Below are positions 46,668 through 58,885 of a stretch of DNA of 64,000 bases, piece by piece. Source of the DNA: Ancylostoma caninum (Eukaryota; Nematoda; Chromadorea; Rhabditida; Ancylostomatidae). The stretch is from the NCBI GenBank assembly GCA_037903475.1, contig JBAJFG010000002.1, forward strand, positions 806,001 through 870,000. The letters run 5' to 3'. Under the pieces are notes generated by a model. The model had not been told where the DNA came from, searched no databases, and was given only the letters and a program-made list of their open reading frames with translations. Positions within the stretch are counted from its first letter, which is position 1. Every line of letters starts with the position of its first letter. The translations under genes and the position numbers were made by a program.

Positions 46668-48681
46668 GTACGTTTGGAGTTTCCTATAAGTATGTACATA
46701 TACTCGAATTGTTTACTCCTTATCTTCTTCAGCGTTCACCCCTTTCGCTGATGGAGTCGTTCTCAGTGCGATTTTGCCTATCGTGAATCTGCTATGGGTG
46801 AATGTCGTTTAAATTCAGATCCACCTGAAGCGCATTGAATCAGCGCTGCTTCCCAATAATTTTTCCAGGATTTCAAGAGCAGGACACACGGTGTAGCTTC
46901 CAACGAGTAGAACCAGGTGTATCGTGAAGATGATTGTTCGATCGCAGTGATATCGAATCCTCTTAAATGTGTGGGTTGCAGATGCCAACTAAGCGCTGAT
47001 CCCAGCAATGTAGTGCAGTGTCTTTAGCTCCATTCGCTAAGCCGGGGTTCCACTTCACTGTCGGTTGACCAGCACTCGGCTTCATACTGTACGACGAGTC
47101 ACTAATAGCTCGGCCTGGTATTCGCGTGAGCGATATGGATGTCCTTCTCTTGTAATATGAATTGTCAGACAGCAGTGACGTGTCGAAGCTGCCATCTGCT
47201 GAAGCCAGAGAGGTTTGGGGTCAGATACCGAGAGGCATCCGCGCCATCCAGTTTTATGGACCCAGGCTCCTTCAGTCCGTCAAGTTTCTTGACTTCTTGA
47301 CAATGAGGCTGACGAAGGATTGAGCAAGCTGCTCACACCTCGTGTTTGCCGCTCTTGTCCTCATCATACTTAGAGCAGCGTCTACGTTGTGGACCTCTTC
47401 AAGTCTTGGGTGACAGCATTCATGACAAAAATGACTGCTTTCCTATGGACGTGAGGGAATCATCCGGCGGAAGCCTTCGGACTGCCTACTAGGGTCAGCA
47501 TAGAAAACCTGGGATCATTTAATTAGATCTTCTGAGACGTGATGATGCCGCAGCGCGTACCATGTGACATGGGAAGTACGCGCTCAAACGTTTCCCCCAA
47601 ATCAAGGAAGAGACCAGAACAGCAGGTATTCTAAGAGTGAGCCAGGAGGCTTGATTCTGGTATGTTTGTCGTGAACACAACTTGACCTCCGTAGCTTGGT
47701 TTCAAAATTACCTACTGGAATCAAATTAAACTGATTCGATGATTGGAGTTAACGGAATGGCCGAGATTTACGTGCATTTAGATGAACTCTCACAGGCGAT
47801 AATGACGTTTCCTTTTTTTTTAGCAGAGCAGATCTCGGCGGGCAAGCTTGATCATCTCGGACAGACTGGAATCTAAGCAGGGACATGTATTAATGAAGGA
47901 TCGAAAAATTAAAAGAAACACAACTTTCCTTTTCCTTTTTAGGAATCCTTCAAACTTCAAAATGGAGTTCTTAAAAGAAAATAATAATAAAGTGCTTCTT
48001 TCAGAATGGATACGAAGCAGCCTTCGCAACTAGTTGGCTCTCATTACTTAAAACGATGGGAAGTTCGACCTCCTAATCGGCATTAGAAGATGAAGCGATA
48101 GGGCGCTCGACGAGAAATCCTCAGCCCCTCAAAGGCTCGAATTTCTCACCTCAACTTTTTTGAGTTCTGATTACGCGATATTCGTTAACGAGGTGTCATG
48201 CCTCAGCGCTCCTCTTCAGAGGAAAAGCAGGCTGGCTGGTCTTTTCTCCTTTCATTAGAGTCGTCCCAACAAACAAGACGTCTGCATAATAAATTTCACG
48301 CACATCAGTCACTCGTATGGCATGAAGATCTATAAACAGCAGTGACTGCAATCCAACTTTGTGCAAAGATTCCAACTGCGTCCGGGCTGAGCAAATGCAA
48401 TCCCACATAGACGTATTCCTTTCTTGCAAGCAAGTGGATGTGGCAAGATAGACTATGTTTATACCTCATCGCGGCACAACCGTCGCAAACATAAAAATTA
48501 TTCAAAAGCGGATGCTCCCGTGTGGAAGTCCGCGCAGTGGTCGCATCGTGGGAGTTGGTGATTATCCCCACGATGCGACGGTGCCGTTGCCCGTCAGCCC
48601 TGTTTGGAGTTTTTTTCCTAAAAAAACACGATGGACTGAGCCCAGATGTAAATTTACCCTTCACCCTGGTAGCCATCAACA
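46668..48681. other. No gene identified
   Basis: 47040-47700 is somewhat GC-richer and may be an old transposon fragment, with broken frames on the minus strand. No motif that I can name. Confidence 0.4.
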
Positions 48682-48960
48682 TGTTCACCCATACGTGACG
48701 TTATCTACGGTTCGCTCCGCAGCCAGTAGCAAATGGGTGCCCCCGGCGATCCGGGGTCGCCCCTTTGCGTCCTTCTATTAAAAACGGAATTTACGAGGCC
48801 AAAAGTGAGTAAGTGAATGAAACCACTATCGGATTTCTATAAACCGACCGTGTGGAAAGTGTGTGCAGAAATACTTGTGCTCTACGATGATTTTGAGAAA
48901 TTGATGATTGAGCACATCTCTGTTTTTACCAATTTTTACGATGCTTCTTCGGAAAAATTT
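48682..48960 (+). repeat. Interspersed repeat, copy A of an inverted pair
   Basis: The segment from about CACCCATACGTGACG through GGTTCGCTCCGCAGCCAGTA, GGGTGCCCCCGG, ACTCACTTTTGGCC-complement and TTTACGATGCTTC corresponds to the reverse complement of 49795-50090 at perhaps 75-80%. In both copies one frame reads KWVPP soon after TVRS. Confidence 0.6.
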
Positions 48961-49794
48961 TCTGCTTTTCTGTGATCATTACCATGCATTTACTAAGACC
49001 TAGTCTCGCACTACCAAAACCTGCATATAACTATAATCAAGTTTTTTTGACTAGTTTATAGAGCAATCACGTTACGACAACAGCTGTGACCTCTCTAATC
49101 CTGTAGGTAACAGCGAAAAGCAGGAAAATGCCTGATGGGTTGGCGTGACTTTCGCAGTTCCTTTCGTAATCGCTGTACTGACCTCGCGATCCTTCGATAA
49201 TACGCCTAGGGCGTATAACTTTGTTTGTACCGCATGATAACGCAAGCTAGTCCAACACCAATATCTGCTGTCATGCTTTCAACGCTTCGGAGATGCAAAT
49301 TCATTTCGATTTCTGAATTTGGGCTAATTTGATAGCTACTTCAATCGAGTGATACTATCCCCTATGTCAAACTTATCATCATCATAAATGTTTCACTATT
49401 CCTTTTCAGATGAATTAAAGTGTACGGCATCATGCTGCGTAGTTTCACCAAACTTTCGAGATTTCCTACTAAGGCTCCCACCACGCTGTGGGAGACACCC
49501 AGCTGTCAGCAACTTCGCGTTTTCGAAGCGCAGCCGCAGAATTTTCAATAATTTTAGAAATTTTGTAGACTATGGGGAAGCTGTACTTCGAAACAATCCA
49601 ACCCGATCGCTTGGTAATCATCATTTTTGTTTTTAAGAAGATTGAGAGAAGGGAAAAAGTTGGCTCTTAACTTTTCATTTAACGCTCAATGCACTCGATT
49701 CGTAGTTCACAAGCTGAAAACCTAAAATCACATTTTTCCGACTCCTTGATTTTTGAGGATTCTTGTACAGCACTACTAGCTCTTATCAGCTGTG
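48961..49794. other. No gene identified between the inverted pair
   Basis: AT-rich; the open frame 49388-49636 (plus) has no recognisable features. Confidence 0.45.
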
Positions 49795-50241
49795 GTGTAC
49801 TAACTTCGACAAACCATGAAATTCGACTGAAGTAGCACCGTAAAAATTGGGAACAATGAAAATGTGGTCAATCGCCAATTTTTCAAAAGCATCGTAGAGC
49901 ACTGGTTTTGTTGCATGCACTTTCCACGCGGTGAGTTCATAGAAATCCGGTACTGGCTTTATCCATTTACTCACTTTTGGCCTCGTTAATTCATTGTTTA
50001 ACAGAGGGACGCAAAGGGGCGACCCTGGGTCGACCGGGGGCACCCATTTGGTACTGGCTACGGAGCGAACCGTATACCTAGCAAATATAATACTTTGGGT
50101 AATTATATCTATAGATATGAGATTACCCATTCTTTCAACGGTGTGTCCGGGTACTGAACCCCCCCCCTCGGGCTTGCTACCAAGATGTTTTGCACGGTAC
50201 CTCACTACCGACCCACGGTACCTCACTATCAATTTACCCAA
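49786..50241 (-). repeat. Interspersed repeat, copy B, with a 151-codon open frame
   Basis: Inverse partner of 48682-48960. The whole copy is open on the minus strand (151 codons, containing TVRSVASTKWVPPVDPGSPL and VPNFYGATSVEFHGLS), while the corresponding frame in copy A is interrupted. It could be a duplicated coding exon or a transposon fragment; no domain recognised. Confidence 0.4.
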
Positions 50242-53200
50242 GCTTGGCCCTCCATTGGCTTCTCCGCAAATTTGCGTACGAAGATTTTCAGAGGTGCTCT
50301 GTTATATTCGTCAACACCCTCGGAAAACTCTCCGTACAATATTCCAAAGAGATTCGAGAGATTAGTCATACTTGAAAAAAATTCGATGAAATCTAGATAA
50401 TCGATTCCAAATGTAAAATCAGTATCATACTCGACCACCCCTGTATGCAAGCTCTCAGAGAAATCCATTCTCTTGAGTGACTTGAGCAGTAAACCAAGAT
50501 TTTGACAGTCTTTATTCCGGCTAACGTTTCGGCGTCGTCGCCTTCGTCAGAGCCTGTAAAGTCAGAACCAAATGTGATATATCCTCCCAAACGCCCAATC
50601 AGCCTACAAGTTATAATCCAACGTGAGAGTAAAAGCGAAAAACGAAGTCAATGGAGTAACCCGTCAATGCCTAGAAAGCCGTTTACCTGCGATGTAGATT
50701 CAAACAAGGTCGAACGTTCACACTCCTAAGAGAAATCCATTCTTTCGTGGCGGACATTGGGGCCGCTGAAGCACAGCAATAGCTGTCTTAGGTGCCTTCT
50801 TCGTTCAGGTGTTAAAACCTACAACCTTCGCTACACATAGCTTTGCACATGTTGTGACCGTCGCCACGACACCATCGCCTTGCAATGCAGTGCCGGCTTC
50901 GTGATGATTTTTTTTTCTACTCGAGCGGACCCTCACTTTTCCACAACCTGCATGGTGGAACAATAGCGCTTCGAGAGTGATACAACTGTCCTAATTCCAT
51001 TTCTACACTGGCCTCAATCTTTTTGCTTTTATGACTTTCATAACTTCCTGAAGAGCTGGGCTGACAATGAGTTATCAAAGGGCCACGAAAGCGAGCAATT
51101 GGCTGCAATCAGTCCGTTCCCGCTCTTTCAAAGATCCGCTCAAGGAACATCAGACGTGTTCCTAATTTTTCATTGATTTCTAGGCTTAGCAACAATCAAG
51201 GCGGATTTCTTAATCTGACTAGAGGCATAGGGCTTCATAGCAATTGTTCATTGCCTTGGCTGTCGAACCTCATTGATCACATTGCTTAAAAATTCCTTCG
51301 CCGTTGCAACCAATTCTCTAATCATGTTGGAAAATTGAGACATAAGAAGTTTGTTGCCTCAGCGCCTAGCCAAGTCGAGTTGAAGAGAATAATTACTGGT
51401 TAACTGCACAAAAGTCTCCGCATCGTAAATAGCATGGACACCCACCAGGGTTGGCTATTCCAGCCGACTGTTTAATCACTCCGATGTGATTTTCTTCAAC
51501 AGACACGACAAAATAGAAAGTCTTCATTCTTATAGTTACGTATACAGCTTTGAAAGTTTTCGTGGGTACACCATTTCCCACCGCCAACAATCCTTTTGCT
51601 ACCAGGGTAGAAGCCTTTGCCTTTGTTTCTGTACAAGTTTTAATCGCCTATGTTTCGTCTGTCACATTTCTACTGACTCGCACCTTGGGTGCAATAAATA
51701 AATGAGTAAATTCCTTAGAGGTCCCTGAGCAGGAATCCAACAACGGGCATTATCTATCAATTGAACAGCAATGAATACTGTAGGTGTATTCCCTCTAGGG
51801 GTTTTTGCATTGCAAAAAAGACGAGTTTTAGTAATAGTTGTCGGTACTACAGTACTGTAGCCTTAGTTTTTTGGTGACCCTACAGTCAAATGAAACCAAA
51901 CTAGCCGTGGAAAAACTCCGTTTTCTCCGTAATTGGAGGTAGCATATACAGTACGTTTTCTAAATATATGAACTCAACCAAACTCAGGTCTTTTGCACTT
52001 CTTGGAGGCCTACCAGCCTCATGGTTGCTAGCATCAGATTTCTACAACGAAAATATCTGTGAATCCGTTTTTAAATTTTTTGAAACGCATTGTAACTTAC
52101 ACTGGAAGCAGTGATGGTTCCTCAAACGATCTCTTTTTCACCTACTCAAAATCACCATCAGTCTTTTCATAGTTACTGAGAATTCGCCCCTGGACGAAGA
52201 GAGAGGTTTGTGCTCATTACTGGTTCTCCTGAGCTCCTGAGCAAGCAACGCGTAGCACAAACCGGTTCAGAATACACTACGCATCTGATCCTTAATGAAG
52301 GATGGGTTGTTTGAGGGTCTCCTTTTGATGAATCAGCAAGACGATAAGCCCAGATGTACGATTTTTGCTTATCGAACCCTCGTCGAAAACAGCACAATCA
52401 TCTGCCAATTGCTAACTCGCAATGGGAGGAGATGATGGTTGGATAAAAACTCATCAAGCTTCCGTTTTGATGTTTGTCGAGGAGACCACCACTTCAAATT
52501 GAGCTATAGTGCTTTCTCGAAAACAAACGTTGACTGCTGGATGGAGTATTAGAACAAATGCATCGAATGTTTGGTTCCTTGTATACACTTACTACATACC
52601 ATGTGTATGTAGAGAAAAAAAGTTCAATAATCCTTCGCGGTTTTTGAAATCCGAAATGGAGAAATTAGAGGAGCACTTCTTACTCATTCTTGCGCATGCA
52701 ACCGCACCACAAAATGCTCCTGTCTCCCTTTTTTTCCACCGAAAAGAGAGCGGGATCTTTTGCACTGAATAATTTTCTATCTTGGCTACCTTTACTCTTA
52801 CCTGGTTCAGTTCTTCTAGTCTATCTTACCGGAAATGGATGAGGAGTATTCATAACTATGTTGTGGCGAGAAAGTTGGCAATTCCCCTCCTATTTCTTTC
52901 CTCACGAAATACTGAGATACCATAACTTTGAAAATGAGAAATGGATGTTGTTGTTTTGTTTTTTGAACAACCATTTGCTTAAAACTCTGGGATAACTTCC
53001 CGCTCCACATTTCTAGAAAGCAGTAAATTATTCGTCTCAGACTGGTAGCGCATGAGGCCAGCTCCCAGCGGACAGATTTGCTCAAGTATGCACATTACGA
53101 GGAGTATCATTATTCTCCCAGGATGGAGTTGGCTGGAAGACGTCGGAGTAACGGAGTTCACTGCGGTCGCACTATAAATAGCAAGTGAAAACAAATTCCG

Positions 53201-55006
53201 AGGCGTAGTGCAAGCTGAGGTGTCTGTCAGCAACAAGGTAAATTTAGGTGGGTCATATCTTGACAGTTTTGAGAAGAACGCTGATGTCAGGAATTAATGA
53301 ACATTCACACATCTTCGCCCTCAATCCATTTGCGCTTTTCCACTGGCTTATCGATTTGACGATACCATTGATTTTTTGGCAAGACTGGGCGATTATCTGC
53401 CGGTTACGCAGGCACATATATCATTGAGAAGGAGAGCACTTTGTGTGATGTTTTCAGCTTTAGCCACTGTTCACATGGGCACACAAATAATGGGTGTAAT
53501 AAAACATCCGATCAGAGTTGGACATGCCGCCTATCCAAAATAGACCAAGTTCTGTGATTGCCCTTAGCAGAACTTCCTCGCTTGAATGATGCATGACAGC
53601 ATCTTCACCCTTTCACTCCCCTCTCGTTTCTCACAGCCATTTGTTTACTATGGTTCGTAGTTCTCTGGTGTCGGATGCATCACCTGAGTCATGGATTACC
53701 GGTTGGTAGCACCTGGGTTTAGATAAAGTCACGTATGGGTCAATGGATGCCAGGCAAGCGGCAAATTCGTCTACTTTAACAATACGAAAAAACGAGAAAG
53801 ACAATACACCTAATTTTTTCGTTCTTATCACTGTTTCCTACCAATTGGATCATGGGTCATCTCAATTATGCATCTTGGACATCCGAGACCTGTAATGCCA
53901 GAGCATTTTTGTTCAGTTGTAGACTTGCCACTTCACAGTGAAGGTTTCACATGTACTGTTAGAGACATGAGTAAGCGTCTTGGCATCAGGCAAAATTTGT
54001 TTTTGAACAAAAGTGCAATATTTAGGGCCAAATTTTATATGAGCCATTGGTATCAGTGCCCCATCGCCGTCTCTTACGCGTCTCTTACGCAGGAAACGAG
54101 CATACTGTCCAACGACTTTGCTGCACCGTGATTTAGCGGCTCATCCAAATTCTCACCTTGATGCAGTTCTCGGAATTTTTTCCACCAGGGAAAATTTTTC
54201 TAATTCATCATGACAGTATTATTCTTAGCTAAGCAGCGCTCATAACCACGATTCCGATTATAGTAGGCATGAGGAAAAAGAAGGTCTGTGGATCTACCAG
54301 TATATCAGTCACCCAAATTCAGGACCTTTTCAAAAATTCGATTAGTCTGTGGATCATGTCACTCCGCAAAAATCGTCTGAATTCCTTGCATGAGCCACTG
54401 TAATATGTTGCTGCAGTTTTCCGTTCTTCAACTCCAAGAAACGCACAGAAGAAAATTCCAGAAATTAAGCCGGCTGCACGGATGAGTGGACTTTCGATCA
54501 GGATGAATTTTGAAAATTTTGCTGCCTCGAAATCATGTTGCCAACCACCACACTCTGTCAGAAAGTATGCAACACCTAAAGAAGTGCTAACGAATCAAAA
54601 AATTCTTGGAAATTCTGAAGAAAAGCAAGAACATCGTTGAGGACCTTCACGTTCCTGTGCAGCGTAGCTCATCAAGGTCATATGTTGTTGAACATGGCTT
54701 GGCATTCTATCAAAATTGGGCTCAAATGTGTTTGAGAAAAGTTGTTGTCCTTTATTGGAAGTTGGTGACCTGTTCCATTTCTTCAATTTCTCCTCCTTAT
54801 TTACTTCACTTCACCCTTCAGCAGAATCAGTTCAAGTGCGAAAAATGGCTGCTCTGTTGAAAGCTTAGCATCATAGCACAGTTTTTAAGGAAACATGAAT
54901 AATGTGGTTTGGACCCTCAGCAAGTGCTGGTGTTTGGTTTCTGGACAGTTGAACTGCTGATTGTTTGGCATAGATTGGAAAGTTCAAGGCCCGTAGTAAA
55001 CCCTCC
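50242..55006. other. No gene identified
   Basis: Several small exon-sized frames (minus 51393-51590 with a Cys-rich end; minus 52816-53236; minus 53631-53831; plus 53868-54131) lack domain similarity and phase-consistent partners. I could not build a gene model. Confidence 0.4.
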
Positions 55007-55266
55007 CTCAGCTAAGATAATCTTAGCTGAATGGCTCCGCTGAATAATGGAGACATCGCCTGAGCAATCGTCCATTCCCACAATGAAAGGTGGGAGCACC
55101 TTCTTAAAGATGAAACTCATCTGAGAACAATTGCAAAGGTCAGGCTGACTCACTCAGCCCGCTACTCAGCCAACACTCCAAATCTTGGTCATAGACGCGA
55201 AATAGCGTTCACTCTGAGGAGAGTGTTGGCTGAATGGTTTTAAGTTGCTGCGGAGCAACTTAAAAC
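55007..55266. repeat. Cluster of three perfect inverted repeats
   Basis: TCAGCTAAGAT/ATCTTAGCTGA at about 55007-55030; TCAGCCAACACTC (55166-55178) with GAGTGTTGGCTGA (55221-55233); GTTTTAAGTTGCT-gcgg-AGCAACTTAAAAC at 55237-55266. Two of the right-hand arms are followed by ATGG. Confidence 0.75.
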
Positions 55267-55813
55267 TTTTCTCAGATGGTGTAGAGTTGCGTCTCTTCAG
55301 TAGCAAAAAATGCACCACAAGCGTTTTAAATGGCGTCTATGACGTGCAGAAGCACTTTCTTGCTGATTGCATGTTTGCCGGCAGTTAACAGCTCCATTCG
55401 CTCACCAAATATCGATGCATGCGATTACAACCATTTCATTGGTGCACGTATATAGACCGCTAAGAATAGTGCATCAGTTTCAATTTGAAGCTACTTATTT
55501 TTGGTTATTTTTTCGATTGCAGACATTAAATCGTTCGAGATATTCTGTAATTTATCATAAATTTTATTGTTCACGGGAGGCTCTAATCATCTTAGCAAAA
55601 TTCTGTAAACAGTTTGTTTCGTCTTTGTTCACTGATCACTTATAAAAATGACTGTTGTATTGCAATCTCGCTGAAGCGGTTCAAAATTTGTGCTGAGCCC
55701 TTCTCTGTCTCCCCTGATCTTTAATTTCATTTCTCCTCTAGTTTGTGTCTTGCGACCTCTGCCGCAGCAAAATATCATTGTTTTAAGGTGTTTGACCTCC
55801 GCGTCATCAAAGA
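55267..55813. other. No gene identified
   Basis: AT-rich; nothing recognised. Confidence 0.5.
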
Positions 55814-55943
55814 ATGGGGACTTTGGCGCTGGATATGCTTTTCATCCGGCGACTGGGCACCCTTCTGAAGCTTCTTTTCCCTTGTAATCGACGTTCGAAA
55901 ACAGCATGGCTCGCACTCGTCGTTCTTGTCACATCGTTTTTAG
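55814..55943 (+). pseudogene. Orphan first exon resembling a half-ABC transporter (subfamily D) N-terminus
   Basis: ATG at 55814 opens a frame MLFIRRLGTLLKLLFPCN (from the second Met) followed by RRSKTAWLALVVLVTSFL, ending at a good donor TTAG|GTAAGA (55944). A basic amphipathic stretch ending in LLFP and then a transmembrane helix is how peroxisomal half-ABC transporters of the PMP/ABCD type begin. I see no following exon (second helix, Walker motifs) before the SUMO remnant at 57 kb, so it is either an orphan or a fragment. The family assignment is tentative. Confidence 0.3.
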
Positions 55944-56705
55944 GTAAGATTTTAATTTAATGTAGTAGCTTTCTGATTCCGGCTTATTTTATCGGTAATT
56001 TCATCTTTCGGTATTCAGTTGAGAGTTAAAAAGGGTTTGAGTTCCAAATTCACAGTTTCTTTTGAAGCTCCACGCAGTGACTATTCACCTTCCCTTACTA
56101 GTTTTTGATCTATAGCTGTGAAAAATCATAAATGTGGAACGGCACAAGTATGACATAAGACGAACAACACTTCGTTGTCTTCATGATCTCGTCGAAATGG
56201 GAACTTTTTCTTTATAGACTGTTAGGAACAGAGTGAATCATTCCTCAGTGCAGTTACGCTTTGCATAGTTATTAAATGTCCACTCTTAGTTATTCTTTTG
56301 AGGTTCAAGGTTTTTTTTTATTTATACGTACGCTTCATCGTTGCGAAATTCCTCAATGGGCTAGGTTTAGGTGGGGCTATAAACATCACCATCTTCATTT
56401 GGCTAAATTAAGTGTTCCCATCATGTGATATATTTCGCATATACGCACGCCGCTTGGGCGCGAAAATGTGCGTTCGCACTTTCGATCGATTTTGGCAGTG
56501 CGTTCGCTCGGCGTTGGCTCCGCAGTTACGCTTGCGCTTGTTTTCCTTATGGGTGTAGCAGTCCACTCCTGTTAAACCTCAGCCTCCATCTTTGCAAAAT
56601 CCAGCTCTTAACACCGAGAAAACGCGAAGAACCTTTGGGTTAGAGTAGCGTTATATAAATAGTTCCACTTGTTTACTATCTAGCATTGAGCCGCTGAAAT
56701 GCTTA
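55944..56705. other. No gene identified
   Basis: AT-rich, no recognised exon. Ends at the TTA target duplication of the next element. Confidence 0.5.
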
Positions 56706-56934
56706 GGCGCTATTTATGGTTGATGCGCGTCAGATTTGAGGCGTCGACCTGAAATTTCACGAATTATTCGCGATGTCTCGATGCGGCGAAGATGGAAACG
56801 CAATTTTGTTCGCGTGGCCATCGCGGCGGCACAACCAGGAACATTTGCTTCCTGTCAAGAATTCTCTTCTCCTCTTCGTTCTGCACTGTGTATCGCCGCA
56901 TCAGATTTGACGCGCGTCAACCATAAATAGCGCC
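56706..56934. mobile_element. PIF/Harbinger-like MITE, 229 bp
   Basis: Terminal inverted repeats of about 40 bp start GGCGCTATTTATGGTTGA and end with the complement (CAACCATAAATAGCGCC), with three or four mismatches further in. It is flanked by TTA on both sides (56703-56705, 56935-56937). A 3-bp TTA/TAA duplication and GG-start ends are typical of PIF/Harbinger. No coding. Confidence 0.75.
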
Positions 56935-57066
56935 TTAGAGGGTGAAGTATGACGCGTAATCCGCTGTGGATTAATCCATGAAAATAATATTCTTTCCCAC
57001 TTGTCCGCGATTAAACCTTACTTTTTGTTTGTGCATATATGGAATGTGTATACAATTCTAGAAAAC

Positions 57067-57481
57067 GTGGCAGACAACGGCAGTGACGCGCCAGCTGCTG
57101 GAGACGCTGGAGTCGAGTACATTAAGCTTAAAGTCGTTGTGCAGGTGCGTGCTCTCATTCTTCTACTCTCTTATTTTGTTTTTCCAATCATGTTTCTGCA
57201 GGATTCTAATGTGGTGCACTTTCGCGTAAAGAACGTAACTGCAATGGGAAAGTTGAGGAAGTTCTATGCGGGTTGTACCGGTGTTGCGATTTCCTCCTTG
57301 CGGTGAGCATTTCTTTCGTTTGTGAATTTTTACGGGGAAGTTACGCAATATTCCAGTGTTTTAGTGATGGGTCAGTAGTGACCTCGAGGCTCACCCCAAA
57401 CTTTTAACTTTGTTGTTCTTTTATAATCGCAGACTTCTCAATTCAAAACGAATCAGAATGAGTCGGCGATCTAACAGATAA
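57067..57481 (+). pseudogene. SUMO (smo-1-like) pseudogene
   Basis: Exon 1 (57067-57144) encodes VADNGSD...VEYIKLKVVVQ and exon 2 (57202-57302) DSNVVHFRVKNVTAMGKLRK...TGVAISSLR, matching the start and middle of nematode SUMO, with the intron exactly between Gln and Asp-Ser (57 bp, GTGCGT...CTGCAG). A degenerate third exon (57433-57481) continues in phase and hits TAA after about 16 codons. The expected initiator ATG is GTG, no in-frame ATG lies upstream, and the beta-grasp C-terminal half and the Gly-Gly conjugation end are absent. Retained introns show a duplicated genomic copy rather than a retrocopy. Confidence 0.8.
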
Positions 57482-58640
57482 CGATGATAGGAACGATACC
57501 TATCGATTGACATTTTGCATGGAATTTGATCGCTCTATCCCTATCTGCACCTACGGGAACTTATTTGTTGTTTTTGCCTGAATTTTTGGAGTTCTTCCCA
57601 CGTGTTGCGGGAACAGTTCCCTCCTACGCCCTTTCAGCCCCTCTCTACTCGGGGTCAGGAATGAAAACTGAAAGTAGAAAGTGAAAACCAAAAAGTCGAG
57701 TGAGAGAGTTGAATGTTGTATTAGCTCCGGCTAATTCATGAAGCTGTAATGGTTGTTTCGTGCCTGCAAATGTGTACCTTCAGAGGAATACAGTGCAGTG
57801 GTTCTTAAAACTTGAAGAAGAGGTTCGAAATCATCGCAATTCCAGTAAAAGTGTAAGTATGGCATTTGCTGATAGACCCGCCTCACAAATGACTAAGGTT
57901 CCACGACATCGACGATCACTGAAAACTTCGAGAAACTTCATGAACTTGCAAGTTTAGAGCATCGCAGCTCCAGAAATATAATAGATCAGAAACTCCGATT
58001 CTGCGGGATCAAAGTATTATATCCTTGTCATAAAAATCTAAAAAGAGACCAGCAAATTGTAATTTGGCGCGCTACTTTGAGGTGTGACAAATAGTAACTT
58101 TCACATCCGTAACGACTCCTGATGCGTCATTCGGCACATCACTGCACTTCCCCCAAAAGAGGAATTGAAGCCAAATTTCTATGAGAAATACAGAATTTTC
58201 TATTCCTGTAAACCACAAACAATTATGCAATGAACCCTCACCATCACTTAGATTGGATCTTTTAAAAATACAAGAATACACAAGAAAACTCTAAAATGTA
58301 CAGTCATCAGCTTTTATTCACTAATAAAAAGATTTTATAAACTGGGGACCCTGTCATTGGTTCATTCTCGTCTTGTCTTATCCTACTATATTAAAAGATT
58401 TGGTCGCTAATTCCCGAGAACGCGTCTGTTACTGCGCGTCGACTCTTAGCGCATTGTCGATACGCAGTGTTGTGACGAGTCTTTTAAAAAATGGGCCTCT
58501 GGCCTAAATTTCCACATTGTGCGCTTTTTTCGTCCTAGATCTTCATCTTCCTTGTTATAGGGTGGAACTTCCCTAAGGGCCGGCGTAGGTTTTAGGCTAC
58601 TTCGCACCCGGGATTATCGATTCGTTTATCGATTATATCG
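57482..58640. other. No gene identified
   Basis: The open frame 57760-57957 (plus) has no recognised domain. Confidence 0.45.
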
Positions 58641-58885
58641 ATTTTATTGATTTTTCGCTAATTTTGCCCCGGGCGCGGCGAAGACATGTCTACTGGGGTA
58701 TGTCAATACGTTGAACACGAATATGATAACCTTTTCGTACGGCGCTATCGATTTTATTGATTTTTCCCTAATTTTGCCCCGGGCGCGGCGAAGACATGTC
58801 TACTGGGGTATGTCAACACGCTGAACACGAATATGACAACCGTTTCGTACGGCACTATCGAGTTATCGATTTTATTGATTTTTCG
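58641..58885. repeat. 110-bp tandem duplication plus partial third unit
   Basis: Units begin ATTTTATTGATTTTTCGCTA at 58641, 58751 and (partial) about 58869. The first two differ by only a few bases (for example AATACGTTG versus AACACGCTG). Each full unit carries GCCCCGGGCGCGGCGAAG. Confidence 0.9.

Noticed and set aside
50393..50590. Minus-strand SSHSREWIS resembling the zinc-carboxypeptidase HxREW motif
   Set aside because: The zinc-binding HxxE spacing and surrounding blocks are absent, and the neighbouring frames do not continue the fold. Chance similarity is likely.
57001..57306. Functional SUMO gene using an upstream non-ATG start
   Set aside because: The open frame begins at TTG, the normal ATG position is GTG, and the Gly-Gly end is missing. 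A pseudogene is the simpler reading.
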